DNA of 64,000 nucleotides from Trinickia dabaoshanensis (GTDB taxonomy: Bacteria; Pseudomonadota; Gammaproteobacteria; Burkholderiales; Burkholderiaceae), in assembly GCF_002879885.1 (NCBI RefSeq), contig NZ_PNYA01000001.1, positions 369,346 to 433,345 of the forward strand, given 5' to 3'. Below the pieces are notes generated by a model. It saw only the letters and a program-made list of their open reading frames with translations, was not told where the DNA came from and made no database searches. A program made the position numbers and the translations under genes. How positions within the stretch are numbered: position 1 is the first letter of the stretch; every line of letters starts with the position of its first letter. Shown here one piece after another: positions 8,911 to 18,633 of the stretch.

Positions 8911-8927
8911 TTGGCGCTTTTCTTGCC
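8911..8927 (+). promoter_or_regulatory. Sigma-54 (RpoN) -24/-12 promoter match for pelA
   Basis: TTGGCGC followed by five bases and TTGCC gives the diagnostic GG-N10-GC spacing (GG at 8913-8914, GC at 8925-8926) and matches the RpoN consensus at most conserved positions. It lies about 150 bases before the pelA start on the same strand, in the AT-rich part of the leader. In Burkholderia cenocepacia, RpoN with a c-di-GMP-responsive enhancer-binding protein (BerB) controls an exopolysaccharide cluster, so similar control of pel is plausible. No activator gene is visible in this window. Confidence 0.55.
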
Positions 8928-9086
8928 TGTCCGATCCATGCTATTTTTGCGCGGCGCACGCATCGGGCGAAACGGCCAAAATCCCGTCGTTATCCGTCCG
9001 ATAGCGGTAGCAGTGCGCGCTGAACCGCCTGGAAGGCGGCGCATACGACAACAAGGGCCGGCGAGCGGCCAGTTCCGGGAAGCAAG

Positions 9087-11768
9087 TTGAAAGCAGGTTT
9101 CGCCAAAGCGGGCCGTTGGGGCCGAAGCATCTCGCGGCAGTTGCCACGCCTCGTCGCATGGACGTTCTTGACGTGCATCGGCCTCGCACTCGGCGGCGGC
9201 CGGCCGGCCGCCGCGCAAACGCCCGCGAAGGCCGTGAGGCATATCAATCTCGCGCTCTACGATGGCGCCGATCCGCCGCTCGATCTCCTGCAAGCCTTCG
9301 ACGCGCTGATTCTAGACCCGGCCGCCGCATTCGATCCCACCGAGCATCCCCTCGCCCATACCGTCTACATCGCTCGCACGAGCGCAACCGAGGGAGAAAG
9401 CGTCGAGGCCTTCGTCGCGCAGCAAGTACAACCTCTATGGCAGCGCGGCTATCGCGGCGTACTGCTCGACACGCCGGCGGGTTACGAGGCGATCGACGCG
9501 ATTCACGCTGCCCATCCGGACGCCGCGATCGTCGTCGCGGGCGGCGGGGCACTCGAGGTCGCACGCCGGCACGCGGCGGCGGTGTACGCGGTGCTCGCGC
9601 AAGGACTCTTCAGCGAACACCGCGACTCGCTCGCGGCCGCACAAAGCTTCGAACGCGAATTCGGCATTCCGGTGGTCGCGCTCGAAACGTGCGAGGACGG
9701 GGATCGCGTCTGTGAGCATCGCACCGCCGACCAAGCGCTCGCCGCGGGGCTCGATGCCTACGTGACCGATCCGGCGCACGATCTCGTGGGTATCGGGCGC
9801 ATCGAGGTCATGCCTCGAAAGATTTTGGTCGTCCAAGACTTGGCGAGCGGCCAGCAACTCGATACCAGCCCCGGCGTCACCGCGGTCGCCACGCCGCTCA
9901 ACTACCTAGGCTACGACGTTCGATATGCACGGCTCGATGCGCCGCTACCGGCCGACGTCACGCCGGACCGCTACGCAGGCGTGGTCGCGTGGCTCGCGCG
10001 CGATAACGGCGGGCATGCCTGGCGCGCGTGGGTACAACGCGTGATCGACGCGCATGTTCCCATCGCGTTCTTCGGCCAATTAGGGTTCGCGCCGGGCGGT
10101 GATGGCGGCGCACTCGGCCTCCAGCCGGTGCCGGGCAACTTGCATGCGCCTTTGAAGATCGTCGCGCGCGACGCGATGGTCGGGTTCGAAACGATGCCGG
10201 TGCCCGACCCGCGCGATCTTCCCCAGCTTCGCATCGCCGGCGACGGCCGGTCGCTGCTCGGTATCGATGCCGGGGGGCAGCGCGTCGACGCCGTCGGCAT
10301 CATGCCGTGGGGCGGCTTCGCGCTCAATCAGTACAACATCGTTTCGCTGGACAGCATCGAGCAGCAGCGCTGGGCGATCCAGCCCATTTCGTTCTTGCAA
10401 GCGGCCCTGCGTTTGCCCGCCTTGCCCGCGCCGAACGTCACGACGGAAAACGGCCGGCGTCTGCTGATGTCGCATGTGGACGGGGACGGCTTCGCATCGC
10501 GCGCGGAATTTCCCGGCCCCGACTACTCGGGCCAGGCGTTGTACGACCGCATTTGGACGCGCTATCCGATCCCCACGACACTCTCCGTCATCGAGGGCGA
10601 GGTCGGCGCGGACGGCCTTTATCCCCAAATCTCGCCGCGTCTCGAGCAGATCGCGCGGCAGATGTTCGCCCTGCCCTACGTCGAGATCGGCACGCACACG
10701 TACTCCCATCCGTTCACCTGGGAAAACGTCGATGCGAAGACCGGCGGGCATGCCGATCGCGGAGGGTCCGACGCGGCGTTTTCGCTAAACATCCCCGGCT
10801 ACAAGTTCGATCTCGATCGCGAGATCGCCGGCTCGATCGCCTATATCGATCGCCGCCTCGCCCCCGCGGGCAAACACGTGGTCGTGCTGCAATGGTCGGG
10901 CGATTGCATGCCGCCCGCGCTCGCCGTGCGGCGCGTCTACGAGACGGGCGTCTACAACTTCAACGGCGGCGATACCACCATCACCAAGGCCGACGACAGT
11001 TGGCTGAACATCGCGCCGATCGGTGTCGAAAAAGGTCCGGGCGCCTATCAAGTCTATGCCCCGAACCAGGACGAGAACGTCTACACGAACGACTGGCAAG
11101 GACCGTTCTACGGCTTCACGCAAGTGCTGCAGACCTACGCGATGACCGACCGTCCGCTGCGCTTCAAGCCGATCGACATTTACTACCACATGTACAGCGG
11201 CACGAAGATGGCCTCGCTGCGGGCGCTCGACGAGATTTTTCGCGCCGTGCTCGAGCAGCCGGTGTTGCCGGTGCACGTGAGCGATTACATTCGCCGGGTC
11301 CTCGATTGGCGCACGTTCGCGGTCGCGCGCGACGCAAACGGCTGGCTCGTGCGCGGCAACGGCGCGGTGCGCGAGTTGCATTGGAGCGGCTCGCAAGTGC
11401 CTCGCCTGGACGACGCGAGCGGCGTCACCGGCTATTCGAGCGGCCCGGACGGCACCTACATCCACATCGACGGCGGCAGCGCCCGCTTCGAAATGGCCCC
11501 GGCCGACACCCGCAACGCGCTGCCGTACATCGACGAGGCCAACGGCTTCGTGCGGCACTTCCAGCGACTCGATCACGGCCTGCGTTTCGAATTCGGCGGC
11601 TATTACAAGCCGTTCTTCTCGATCGCCAACGGCGCGCGTTGCCGCGCCTCCAGCGCGGGACTTGCGCTCACCGCCGAGCGCAAGGGTACCGCGTTGCGCG
11701 TGCAGATACCGGCCGTCGCCGGACAGCAGGTGACGTATCGGAGCATCGAGGTCGACTGTGGCGGTTGA
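9087..11768 (+). CDS. pelA: PelA: periplasmic Pel polysaccharide deacetylase with degenerate GH114 domain
   Basis: First gene of the Pel operon, 893 residues against about 950 in Pseudomonas aeruginosa. It starts at TTG (9087), preceded by GGGAAG; no in-frame ATG lies nearby. A signal peptide ends at PAAAQ (~44). Residues ~50-235 are a GH114-like domain in which LLDTPAG replaces LDTLDS, about 30 residues are missing after ARTSATEGE, and AVLAQGLF (Q172) stands where the extra GH114 protein of this locus has AVAFESLF. The C-terminal carbohydrate esterase shows HVDGDGF (H463, D465, D467) and GTHTYSH (H537, H541), so partial deacetylation of Pel in the periplasm should be intact. It overlaps pelB by 11 bases. 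Confidence 0.95.
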   Translation: MKAGFAKAGRWGRSISRQLPRLVAWTFLTCIGLALGGGRPAAAQTPAKAVRHINLALYDGADPPLDLLQAFDALILDPAAAFDPTEHPLAHTVYIARTSATEGESVEAFVAQQVQPLWQRGYRGVLLDTPAGYEAIDAIHAAHPDAAIVVAGGGALEVARRHAAAVYAVLAQGLFSEHRDSLAAAQSFEREFGIPVVALETCEDGDRVCEHRTADQALAAGLDAYVTDPAHDLVGIGRIEVMPRKILVVQDLASGQQLDTSPGVTAVATPLNYLGYDVRYARLDAPLPADVTPDRYAGVVAWLARDNGGHAWRAWVQRVIDAHVPIAFFGQLGFAPGGDGGALGLQPVPGNLHAPLKIVARDAMVGFETMPVPDPRDLPQLRIAGDGRSLLGIDAGGQRVDAVGIMPWGGFALNQYNIVSLDSIEQQRWAIQPISFLQAALRLPALPAPNVTTENGRRLLMSHVDGDGFASRAEFPGPDYSGQALYDRIWTRYPIPTTLSVIEGEVGADGLYPQISPRLEQIARQMFALPYVEIGTHTYSHPFTWENVDAKTGGHADRGGSDAAFSLNIPGYKFDLDREIAGSIAYIDRRLAPAGKHVVVLQWSGDCMPPALAVRRVYETGVYNFNGGDTTITKADDSWLNIAPIGVEKGPGAYQVYAPNQDENVYTNDWQGPFYGFTQVLQTYAMTDRPLRFKPIDIYYHMYSGTKMASLRALDEIFRAVLEQPVLPVHVSDYIRRVLDWRTFAVARDANGWLVRGNGAVRELHWSGSQVPRLDDASGVTGYSSGPDGTYIHIDGGSARFEMAPADTRNALPYIDEANGFVRHFQRLDHGLRFEFGGYYKPFFSIANGARCRASSAGLALTAERKGTALRVQIPAVAGQQVTYRSIEVDCGG

Positions 11769-14700
11769 TCGCCCGCGCATCGCGACACCGCTCATGCTGG
11801 CGGGCGCCGCGTGCGCCATCGTCTGCGCATTGGCCGCCACGTATGTCGCGGGCGGCCTGCGCGCGCGCATCGTGAACGACGCCGCGCCGAGCGAACTGAC
11901 GGTGGCGTATCTCGAAGCATGGCTGCGTAGCGCGCCGAGCGATCCCCTCTATTTGTCGGCGCTCGCGAACCAGTATCTCGCGCTGGGCCGCTGTAACGAG
12001 GCGCATCGGGCGGCTGCCCGCCTCGCCGCGCTCGGCGTGCAGCGCTCGCGCCGGCAAGCGATTCAAATCGAGCTGCGTTGCGACGAACAGCGCGCGTTCG
12101 CCGCGCCCGCCGATTCGCCGCAACGGGCTGCCCTGTTGGTGCGCGTCGCCACCGAGCTCGATATCGCAATGCAAGAAGAGTGGAATGCGGCGCAGCTTCA
12201 GGCGCTGGCTTCGCAAGCGCTCGCGGTCGGCGCGCCTACCATCGCCGCGCGCTACCAAGAGCGGCTCGCACGGGCCGAGCCGGCTCGCGCCGCATATTGG
12301 CAGGGCCAATCCGCGCGGCAGTGGCTAGCGGCGGGCGAATACCGGCGCGCGGCGCAGGCATACTTCACCGCGCAAGCCCAGGCGCGCAACCGCGACGAGG
12401 CGCGCGCGGCATTCATCGCGGCGGTTCGTGCGCTGCAAGCGGGCAATTTGCTCGACGATGCGCTCACGCAGGCGCAAGCCCATCTGGCCGGCCTCGACAA
12501 CGATCGCCAAAGTTTGGAGGTGCTGCTGCAACTTGCGCGCGCCGCGCATCGCCCTGACCTCGTCGATCGTTACGCCCGCGCGCTGATGCAGTTCGTCGAT
12601 GCGCGGCGCAACGTATGGATCAGACTCGCGTCGGCCACGAGCCGCGAGCGCGTTGCCCACCTCATACCCGCCGTATTCGATCGCGCATCGCGCGGCAAGG
12701 TGACGCGCATTGCCGGCAAAGTACAACCCGCGGCGCCCGCGGTAACCGATCTCGCCTCGACGCTTTATCAAGCGTTCCTCGAATCGAACGATCTCGAATA
12801 CGCCGCCAAGATCGCCGCCGAGCAAGTGGCCCGTCATCCCGACCAACCCGAATGGCGCAAACGCCTCGCGCAAGTCGACGAATGGCGCAATCAGCCGGCC
12901 GCGGCTTTGCAGGCATGGCTCGCGTACGCGCGACAAACCGGAGACAGCGCCGGCTGGTCGAACGTGCAACGCATCGCACCGATGCTCGACGACGACGCCT
13001 CGTACGTTCAAGCACTGATCCATGCGAGCGATACGGCGCCCGGCGACCTGAAGCTGGTCGACGCCGTGGTCTCGGCCTACGAACGCCTCGGCCAGCCCGA
13101 CGATGCCCTCGCATTCTTGAAGGCACGCATGACGGGCGCTCGGCAGGCGCCGATCGCGAGCCGCTATGCGCTGCTCTCCGAGCGGGCCGGGTATATCGAC
13201 CAAGCGCTCAGGACCTGGCAAGCGCTGCACGAGTCGAACCGAGGCAACGTCGAATATGCGCTGCACAGCGCGAACCTCTTGTACCGCCAGAGCAATCTGG
13301 CCGGCGCATTGAGGGCGCTCGAAGCCGTGCAACCGTACGCGACCGATCGCGACGTGCTGTATTGGCGCACCTACGGGCAGCTCGCGCGCCTCACGCAAAA
13401 CGACGCGGACAGCACCCTCGCCTATCGTCATTTGCTCGCGAGCGGCGAAGAGACGCCGGAAGATCTGTCCGCCATGACGTTCTTTTACGAACGTCAACCG
13501 CTCGATGCCGCGCGGCTGGCGCAGTTGCAGTATGAACGCGACCATAGCGCGCGCGCCTTGCGCGATGCCATCGGCTCGTATCTTTCCGCGCACGCCCCCG
13601 AGCGTGCCGAGGCGCTATTGAACGGCTTGACGGCGGACGAGCGCGCAGCCGCCGAGCGCGATGCCGGCTTTCTCGTCGCACGCGCCGAGTTCGAGCGGCA
13701 AAGCGGTCGACTCGCGGCCGCGCTGGCCGATCTTCGTCGAGCCGTCGCGCTGCCCGGCGCAGGCGACGACACGCGCGCCGCTTACCTGTGGATGCTCGTG
13801 GACGAAGGCACCGAAGCCGACGTGCGCGCCGCGCTCCGCCAGTGGCGCGCACGCGCGCTCGAAGACGAAGCGCTCTGGGGACCGTTCGCGGCCGCCGAAC
13901 TGCGCTTGAACCGGCCCGTGGACGCGCTGCGCTACTTGCGGTTGCAAGCGGCGTCGATGCGGCGCGATCCGTTGTGGCTGCTCACGTATGCGGACGCACA
14001 AGAAATGGCCGGCCACCCCGGGATCGCCGCTGCCGTGCGTCGCCGCGTTTGGCTCGGCTTGCTGGCTGCCGAGGGACACGAGAGCCAAGCACCCGTGCGC
14101 GGCGAGCCGCTGCACCTGCCCGATCGCGGCGACTGGGAAACGATGGCCCAATTGGAGGGACGGCGCGCGACGCTTGCGCAAACGCTAGCCGACGGCGATG
14201 CGGCCCGCCATCTGCTGCACGCGTTGACCGCACCGGCTCCGTCAACGAGCACGCCCGACGAATCCGAGCGCAGCCTGCTCGGCGCCGCCGCCGGGCTGTC
14301 GTCTCTACCGTCGGATGACGCCCGCCGCGCCGAGCATACGCGTCTATTCGAGGCCGTTGCGCGCGACGTCGCCGTCGCCTGGGCCATTTCGGACGAACGC
14401 TACGGCGTGGCCAAGCGTTGGCTCGCGCGTCGCTATGCGCGGCGCCTGCTCGGCGCGCAAGACGAGCGGCTAGCGATCGCCTTGGCCGAGGACGACGTGC
14501 AAACGATCGAACGGCTGCTCGATACGCCGGCCGCGCCGCTGCCGCGCTACAGCCGGATCGACGCTTCGATGCGAGTCGATCGTCAAGGCGCGGCACAGGC
14601 GCTCGCCTTCGATGCGCTCGACGGTGCCCCCGACGACACCGAACTCCATACCCGGCTCGTGGACGCCACGATGTTCTGGGGCCAATCGATCGACGCCTCG

Positions 14701-15600
14701 GTCGACGATTACGTCGAGCATCCGCTCGATTACGTCCAGCAAACGCTGGCCGCGAATCTGAAGCTCTCCGATCACTACCTGCTCGGCCTTCACGCGCAGC
14801 AGCGGATGCAACGCTCCACCGACACGACGCAGCTCGTGAATCTGCCGTCGGTCGATCGCGCGGTCGATCTGAGCGTGCGCCGGCTGACACGCGACACGCT
14901 GTTTTCGCTCGACGCCGGCCGCCGCGATGCGGTGAGTTCCTTTTACACAGCCAAAGCCGCAGCCACGTTCGGACGCAACTCGCCCGTTTCGTTGACGGCG
15001 TCGGTCGAACGCGGCGCCGAAGCGACCGAGCAGCAAGCGCTCCTCGTCGGCGGGCTCAAGGATAGCGCCGGCGCGGCGATGACTTGGCAACCCAACCCGC
15101 GCTGGTCCTTCACCGCGAGCGTCGAAGCGGATCGCTTCTATAGCCAGGCGCGCGGCTTCGTCGGCAGCGGCGTGCTCGAGCAGGCCGAGATCGACTACAA
15201 GATTCGCACCAAGTTTCCCGACTACACCATACGCATTACGGGCGCGCACGGTGGATACAACGCCAGCGGACAGCCCGACGCGCTTTTGCAACGGCTTGCG
15301 CCGGCCGCCCTGGGGCCGTTGAGCGCGGCCACGTTCATGCCGGCGAGCTATGGCCAATTCGGCGCGTTCGTCGGCTTCGGCAACGATCTCGTCGACCGTT
15401 ACACCCATGCCTGGCGTCCGTATTTGGACATCGGCATGGTGCACGACACCAACCAAGGCTGGGGCTTGCAATCCGATGTCGGCATCGCCGGAACCTTATT
15501 CGGCGGCGATCACGCGGCGCTTTACTTCCAGCACGAGCGCGTCGCCGCGCAGGGTACGTCGGTCACCGTGATCGGCGCGCGCTATCGCTGGTTCTATTGA
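11758..15600 (+). CDS. pelB: PelB: outer-membrane Pel secretin, TPR scaffold plus beta-barrel
   Basis: A 1280-residue protein starting at GTG inside the end of pelA. Residues ~10-33 form a single membrane anchor, then a very long alpha-helical TPR superhelix of Ala-rich repeats runs through most of the protein. The last ~300 residues alternate polar and aromatic positions and end in RYRWFY, as expected of an outer-membrane beta-barrel with a terminal aromatic. In known Pel systems the TPR part binds PelA and the barrel exports the polymer together with PelC. Length is slightly above the ~1190 residues of the P. aeruginosa protein. Several long open frames on the other strand here are shadows caused by high GC. 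Confidence 0.93.
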   Translation: MAVDRPRIATPLMLAGAACAIVCALAATYVAGGLRARIVNDAAPSELTVAYLEAWLRSAPSDPLYLSALANQYLALGRCNEAHRAAARLAALGVQRSRRQAIQIELRCDEQRAFAAPADSPQRAALLVRVATELDIAMQEEWNAAQLQALASQALAVGAPTIAARYQERLARAEPARAAYWQGQSARQWLAAGEYRRAAQAYFTAQAQARNRDEARAAFIAAVRALQAGNLLDDALTQAQAHLAGLDNDRQSLEVLLQLARAAHRPDLVDRYARALMQFVDARRNVWIRLASATSRERVAHLIPAVFDRASRGKVTRIAGKVQPAAPAVTDLASTLYQAFLESNDLEYAAKIAAEQVARHPDQPEWRKRLAQVDEWRNQPAAALQAWLAYARQTGDSAGWSNVQRIAPMLDDDASYVQALIHASDTAPGDLKLVDAVVSAYERLGQPDDALAFLKARMTGARQAPIASRYALLSERAGYIDQALRTWQALHESNRGNVEYALHSANLLYRQSNLAGALRALEAVQPYATDRDVLYWRTYGQLARLTQNDADSTLAYRHLLASGEETPEDLSAMTFFYERQPLDAARLAQLQYERDHSARALRDAIGSYLSAHAPERAEALLNGLTADERAAAERDAGFLVARAEFERQSGRLAAALADLRRAVALPGAGDDTRAAYLWMLVDEGTEADVRAALRQWRARALEDEALWGPFAAAELRLNRPVDALRYLRLQAASMRRDPLWLLTYADAQEMAGHPGIAAAVRRRVWLGLLAAEGHESQAPVRGEPLHLPDRGDWETMAQLEGRRATLAQTLADGDAARHLLHALTAPAPSTSTPDESERSLLGAAAGLSSLPSDDARRAEHTRLFEAVARDVAVAWAISDERYGVAKRWLARRYARRLLGAQDERLAIALAEDDVQTIERLLDTPAAPLPRYSRIDASMRVDRQGAAQALAFDALDGAPDDTELHTRLVDATMFWGQSIDASVDDYVEHPLDYVQQTLAANLKLSDHYLLGLHAQQRMQRSTDTTQLVNLPSVDRAVDLSVRRLTRDTLFSLDAGRRDAVSSFYTAKAAATFGRNSPVSLTASVERGAEATEQQALLVGGLKDSAGAAMTWQPNPRWSFTASVEADRFYSQARGFVGSGVLEQAEIDYKIRTKFPDYTIRITGAHGGYNASGQPDALLQRLAPAALGPLSAATFMPASYGQFGAFVGFGNDLVDRYTHAWRPYLDIGMVHDTNQGWGLQSDVGIAGTLFGGDHAALYFQHERVAAQGTSVTVIGARYRWFY

Positions 15601-15671
15601 CGAGGGGACCGCGAATGGCCGACCCGGCAAGCATTTCAGGACTATCGAATCACCATCACGAGGAAATGAAC

Positions 15672-16217
15672 ATGAATCGTTTCGAGCGAATCCGCAGGAC
15701 CGTCGGGTGGACGCTCGCCACGGCCGCCCTGATCGCCGCCGGCGCCTGCTCGACCGTCGATACGACGCCCGCGCCGCGGCTTCGTGCGACCGATACCGTC
15801 GTCGTCCTTCCGCTCGCCAACTACACGGAAACGCCCGATGCGGGTAGCGCGGCGCAATCGATGGCCGCCAACGCGCTGCGCAAGCTGGGGATCGCCACGG
15901 TCGACAGCATGCCGGCCAGCCCGGGCGGCGATCCGTTCGACGCCACGAGCCAGCCCGATCGAGACAAAGCGCTCGGTTGGGCCCGCTCGCACCACGCACG
16001 CTACGCGCTGTCGGGCGCCGTCGAAGAGTGGCGCTACAAGGTCGGCGTGGACGGCGAGCCGGTGGTCGGCATGACGTTCGAGCTGCGTGATGTCGAATCG
16101 GGCAAGGTCGTATGGAGCGGCACGGGAAATCGCGGCGGCTGGAGCCGTTCTTCGCTCGGCGGCGTCGCGCAGAGCCTGATCGGCAAGCTGCTCTCGCCGC
16201 TCGCGGCGCGCGGCTGA
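15672..16217 (+). CDS. pelC: PelC: outer-membrane lipoprotein of the Pel export complex
   Basis: A 181-residue lipoprotein. The start at 15672 is preferred because AGGA lies seven bases ahead and gives a compact signal ending in the lipobox region IAAGAC; frames from 15597 or 15666 are longer but less well supported. The mature part contains VVVLPLANYTETPDAG and GWARSHHARYALSGAVEEW, typical of PelC/LpoB-like folds. PelC forms a ring on the periplasmic face of the outer membrane that funnels the positively charged polymer to PelB. It lies between pelB and pelD as in other pel operons. Confidence 0.9.
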   Translation: MNRFERIRRTVGWTLATAALIAAGACSTVDTTPAPRLRATDTVVVLPLANYTETPDAGSAAQSMAANALRKLGIATVDSMPASPGGDPFDATSQPDRDKALGWARSHHARYALSGAVEEWRYKVGVDGEPVVGMTFELRDVESGKVVWSGTGNRGGWSRSSLGGVAQSLIGKLLSPLAARG

Positions 16218-16238
16218 GCCTTCGCCGCCCGCCACGTC

Positions 16239-17621
16239 ATGGATGCGAAAACTTCCGCCAACGGCGCGCGCATCGTGCGCCGCGCCGAGCCGCTCGGCAA
16301 ACTGGGCCGGCTGCGCCGCGCGCTTGCGCCCGCCGCCCAGCGCCCGTTCGCGATCGTCGAAAGCGCCGCTTTCACGATCGCCGTCCTCGCTTTCGCATGG
16401 GCGCTCGATCGCCGTGACCCGTTGCTGTTGCACGGCAATTTTCCGTGGCTATGGCTCGTGCCGACCATCATCGCGCTGCGCTACGGCGTGTTGATCGGCG
16501 TGGGATCGGGGCTCTTGCTGGCTCTCGAATGGCAAGTGCTCTACCCGCCGGGTACCGCCTGGCCGGGCGCCTATTTCGCGGGCGGATTGATCCAAGCGAT
16601 CGTCGCAGGGCATTTCGGCGATACCTGGGCCGCGCGCACGACACGTGCCGCCTCGATCAACAGCTACCTGAACGACCGGCTCGCCGCCCTGACCAACAAT
16701 CACTACCTGCTGCGGCTCTCGCACGAGCGGCTCGAGAAAGACCTGCTGACGCGCCCCACCACCCTACGCGATTCGATCATCGAGTTGCGCCGGCTCTCGC
16801 TCTCGGCGGATGCGGCCGAGAGCGCTTCGCTGCCCGGGGCCGCCCGCTTGCTCGAATACGTCGCGCGCGCCTGCCAAGTCGAAGTCGCCGCGCTCTATCC
16901 CGCGCGCGGGGGCAAGCTCGGCCGCAAACCGTTGGCCACCGTCGGCGCCCCGCCCGATCTCGTCGCGAGCGATCCGCTCGTTCGGCTCGCGCTCGACACG
17001 GGCAAGCTCGCGCACCTGAAATCGGAACATGCGAACGCCCACGAGAGCCGCTACCTCGTATGCGCACCGTTGCTCTCGGCCGACGATACGTTGCTCGCGC
17101 TGCTCGTCATCGAGAAAATGCCGTTCCTCTCGTTGAACTACGACAACCTGCAAATGATGCTGGTGCTGCTCGGCTACTACGGCGACGGCGTGGAGCATTC
17201 GCGCGTGGTGAGCCGACTACTCGATGCGGTGCCCGGCTGTCCGCTCGAGTTCGCGCTCGAATACGCGCGCCTGGCGCGCCTGCAACGCACGAGCGGCATC
17301 GACTCCTCGGTCGTCGCCCTCTCGTTCCGCCGCGACGAGGAGCACGACTCATTGTTCGAGCACGTGCTGCGCCGGGGCCGCTCGCTCGATCTTGCCTGGC
17401 CGCTGCAAACCGAGCGCCGTTCCGTGTTGATCAACCTCATGCCACTCACCGATTCGACCGGGATCGAAGGTTACCTGGCGCGGATCGAGGCGAACCTGCA
17501 AAGCCAATTCGATACCGACTTCGACCGCGCCGGCATCGGGGTCCATACTTTGCACGTCAACGCCGCGTCCACGGGCGCGAACTTGGCCGGTCTCGTCGAG
17601 CGGGCGGACGCCCATGCTTGA
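16239..17621 (+). CDS. pelD: PelD: c-di-GMP receptor of the Pel synthase complex
   Basis: A 460-residue inner-membrane protein close to the usual 455. After a cytoplasmic stub, four hydrophobic segments (~45-130) lead into a helical stretch, a GAF domain (~195-325) and a degenerate GGDEF-like domain. An inhibitory-site motif RxxD is present as RSLD at residues 381-384 and is the expected dimeric c-di-GMP-binding site; the diguanylate cyclase active-site signature is absent. Binding of c-di-GMP switches on Pel polymerisation after translation. The gene overlaps pelE by 8 bases. This is direct evidence that Pel production here responds to c-di-GMP. Confidence 0.93.
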   Translation: MDAKTSANGARIVRRAEPLGKLGRLRRALAPAAQRPFAIVESAAFTIAVLAFAWALDRRDPLLLHGNFPWLWLVPTIIALRYGVLIGVGSGLLLALEWQVLYPPGTAWPGAYFAGGLIQAIVAGHFGDTWAARTTRAASINSYLNDRLAALTNNHYLLRLSHERLEKDLLTRPTTLRDSIIELRRLSLSADAAESASLPGAARLLEYVARACQVEVAALYPARGGKLGRKPLATVGAPPDLVASDPLVRLALDTGKLAHLKSEHANAHESRYLVCAPLLSADDTLLALLVIEKMPFLSLNYDNLQMMLVLLGYYGDGVEHSRVVSRLLDAVPGCPLEFALEYARLARLQRTSGIDSSVVALSFRRDEEHDSLFEHVLRRGRSLDLAWPLQTERRSVLINLMPLTDSTGIEGYLARIEANLQSQFDTDFDRAGIGVHTLHVNAASTGANLAGLVERADAHA

Positions 17622-18633
17622 TAATCGAGAGCGCCTCATCACGGGTCTCGCTCTGGCGGGCGCGGCACTGTTGCAGGCCGCGGCGATCGTCGGCGCGCTG
17701 CACGCCGGCCGCTTCGCCGATCCGCTCGTGGCGCTGCTCGTGTTGCAAGCCATCGTGGCCGCCGCCGAAGCCGTCGCTTTCCGCCGCTTGCTGCCGCTGG
17801 AATTGCGCGAGCCGCGCCGCACGGTGCTGCTGCATCTATGGCTCGCCAGCATGCTCGTGCCATGCGTCGGCGGTTTGATCGAAGTGCTGGCGGCGGCATG
17901 GGGCAAGTGGGTGCCGATGCGGCGCAGCTTGCGCGACCCCGGCATCGTTGGCCGTCCGGAATTCGTGAGCTATCTCGTCTCCCGTGTCGCGCATGGGGGC
18001 GGCGCGCGCGTGCAGTCGCGGCTCGTAAACACGCGTGCGGCCACGAGCGACCGGCTGGCCGCATTGGTCGCGATTCAGGGCTTGCCCACGCACACCACGG
18101 GCGCCTTGCTGCGCGAGTTGCTCGCCGACCCGGTCGACGATCTGCGCTTGCTCGCTTATGGCACGCTCGATCAGGCCGAAAACGAAATCGTCCGCAAGAT
18201 TTCCGACAGTAAGGAGGCACTGCGCCTCACGGCGAGCGACGACGAGCGGCGAGCGTTGCATCGCAGGCTTGCCGAATTGCACTTCGAATTGGTGTATCAG
18301 CAGCTTGCGCAAGGCGACGTCTATCAGCACACGCTCAAACAAGCCGACGGCCACGCGCGGCAAGCGCAAGCGCTACCGGGCGGTGAGCACGACGCGGCGC
18401 TTTGGCTGTTGCGGGCACGGCTCGCGTTGGCGCAACATCGCCCCGATGCGGCGGCGCCGCTGCTCGAACGCGCGAGCGAACTCGGCTTTCCGCGGGAGCG
18501 GCTGCTGCCCTGGCTTGCCGAAGCGGCGTTCCTGCAGGGGCATCACGCACGCACCGCCGAACTCGCGGCCGCGCTCGCGCACGGGTCCGCCGCGCCCGCG
18601 CTCAAGCCCGCCCTCGACTATTGGACATCATGA
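17614..18633 (+). CDS. pelE: PelE: inner-membrane TPR protein of the Pel complex
   Basis: A 339-residue protein with two hydrophobic segments near the N-terminus (~8-50 and ~68-90) followed by a soluble helical region rich in TPR-like repeats (LHFELVYQQLAQGDVYQH, LWLLRARLALAQHRPDAA). In known systems PelE joins PelD, PelF and PelG in the inner-membrane synthase complex and is thought to scaffold it. Start ATG at 17614 lies within the end of pelD; its stop overlaps the pelF start (ATGA). Length fits the family. PelE is the least conserved member, so the call rests partly on position. Confidence 0.88.
   Translation: MLDNRERLITGLALAGAALLQAAAIVGALHAGRFADPLVALLVLQAIVAAAEAVAFRRLLPLELREPRRTVLLHLWLASMLVPCVGGLIEVLAAAWGKWVPMRRSLRDPGIVGRPEFVSYLVSRVAHGGGARVQSRLVNTRAATSDRLAALVAIQGLPTHTTGALLRELLADPVDDLRLLAYGTLDQAENEIVRKISDSKEALRLTASDDERRALHRRLAELHFELVYQQLAQGDVYQHTLKQADGHARQAQALPGGEHDAALWLLRARLALAQHRPDAAAPLLERASELGFPRERLLPWLAEAAFLQGHHARTAELAAALAHGSAAPALKPALDYWTS

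Larger units (their letters stand above)
8409..9086. other. Long leader / regulatory region upstream of pelA
   Basis: About 680 bases separate the divergent SnoaL-like gene from pelA. Open frames here (for example a plus-strand one from 8485) look like chance translations: they are Arg-rich, without family signatures, and run into the pelA signal sequence. The stretch from about 8820 to 8930 is clearly AT-richer than its surroundings. It holds an inverted repeat and a sigma-54-type promoter match, listed separately. I infer that the pel operon is transcribed from here with a 5' leader of roughly 150 bases. Confidence 0.6.

Noticed and set aside
8485..9090. 201-codon frame in the pel leader
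   Set aside because: No ribosome-binding site, low-complexity basic product, contains the sigma-54-type element; treated as non-coding.
10307..11875. 522-codon frame inside pelA
   Set aside because: Out of phase with a well-recognised PelA protein and extremely Arg-rich; shadow.
12325..13593. Long antisense frame within pelB
   Set aside because: Composition typical of GC-rich shadow frames; TPR protein on the plus strand explains the sequence.
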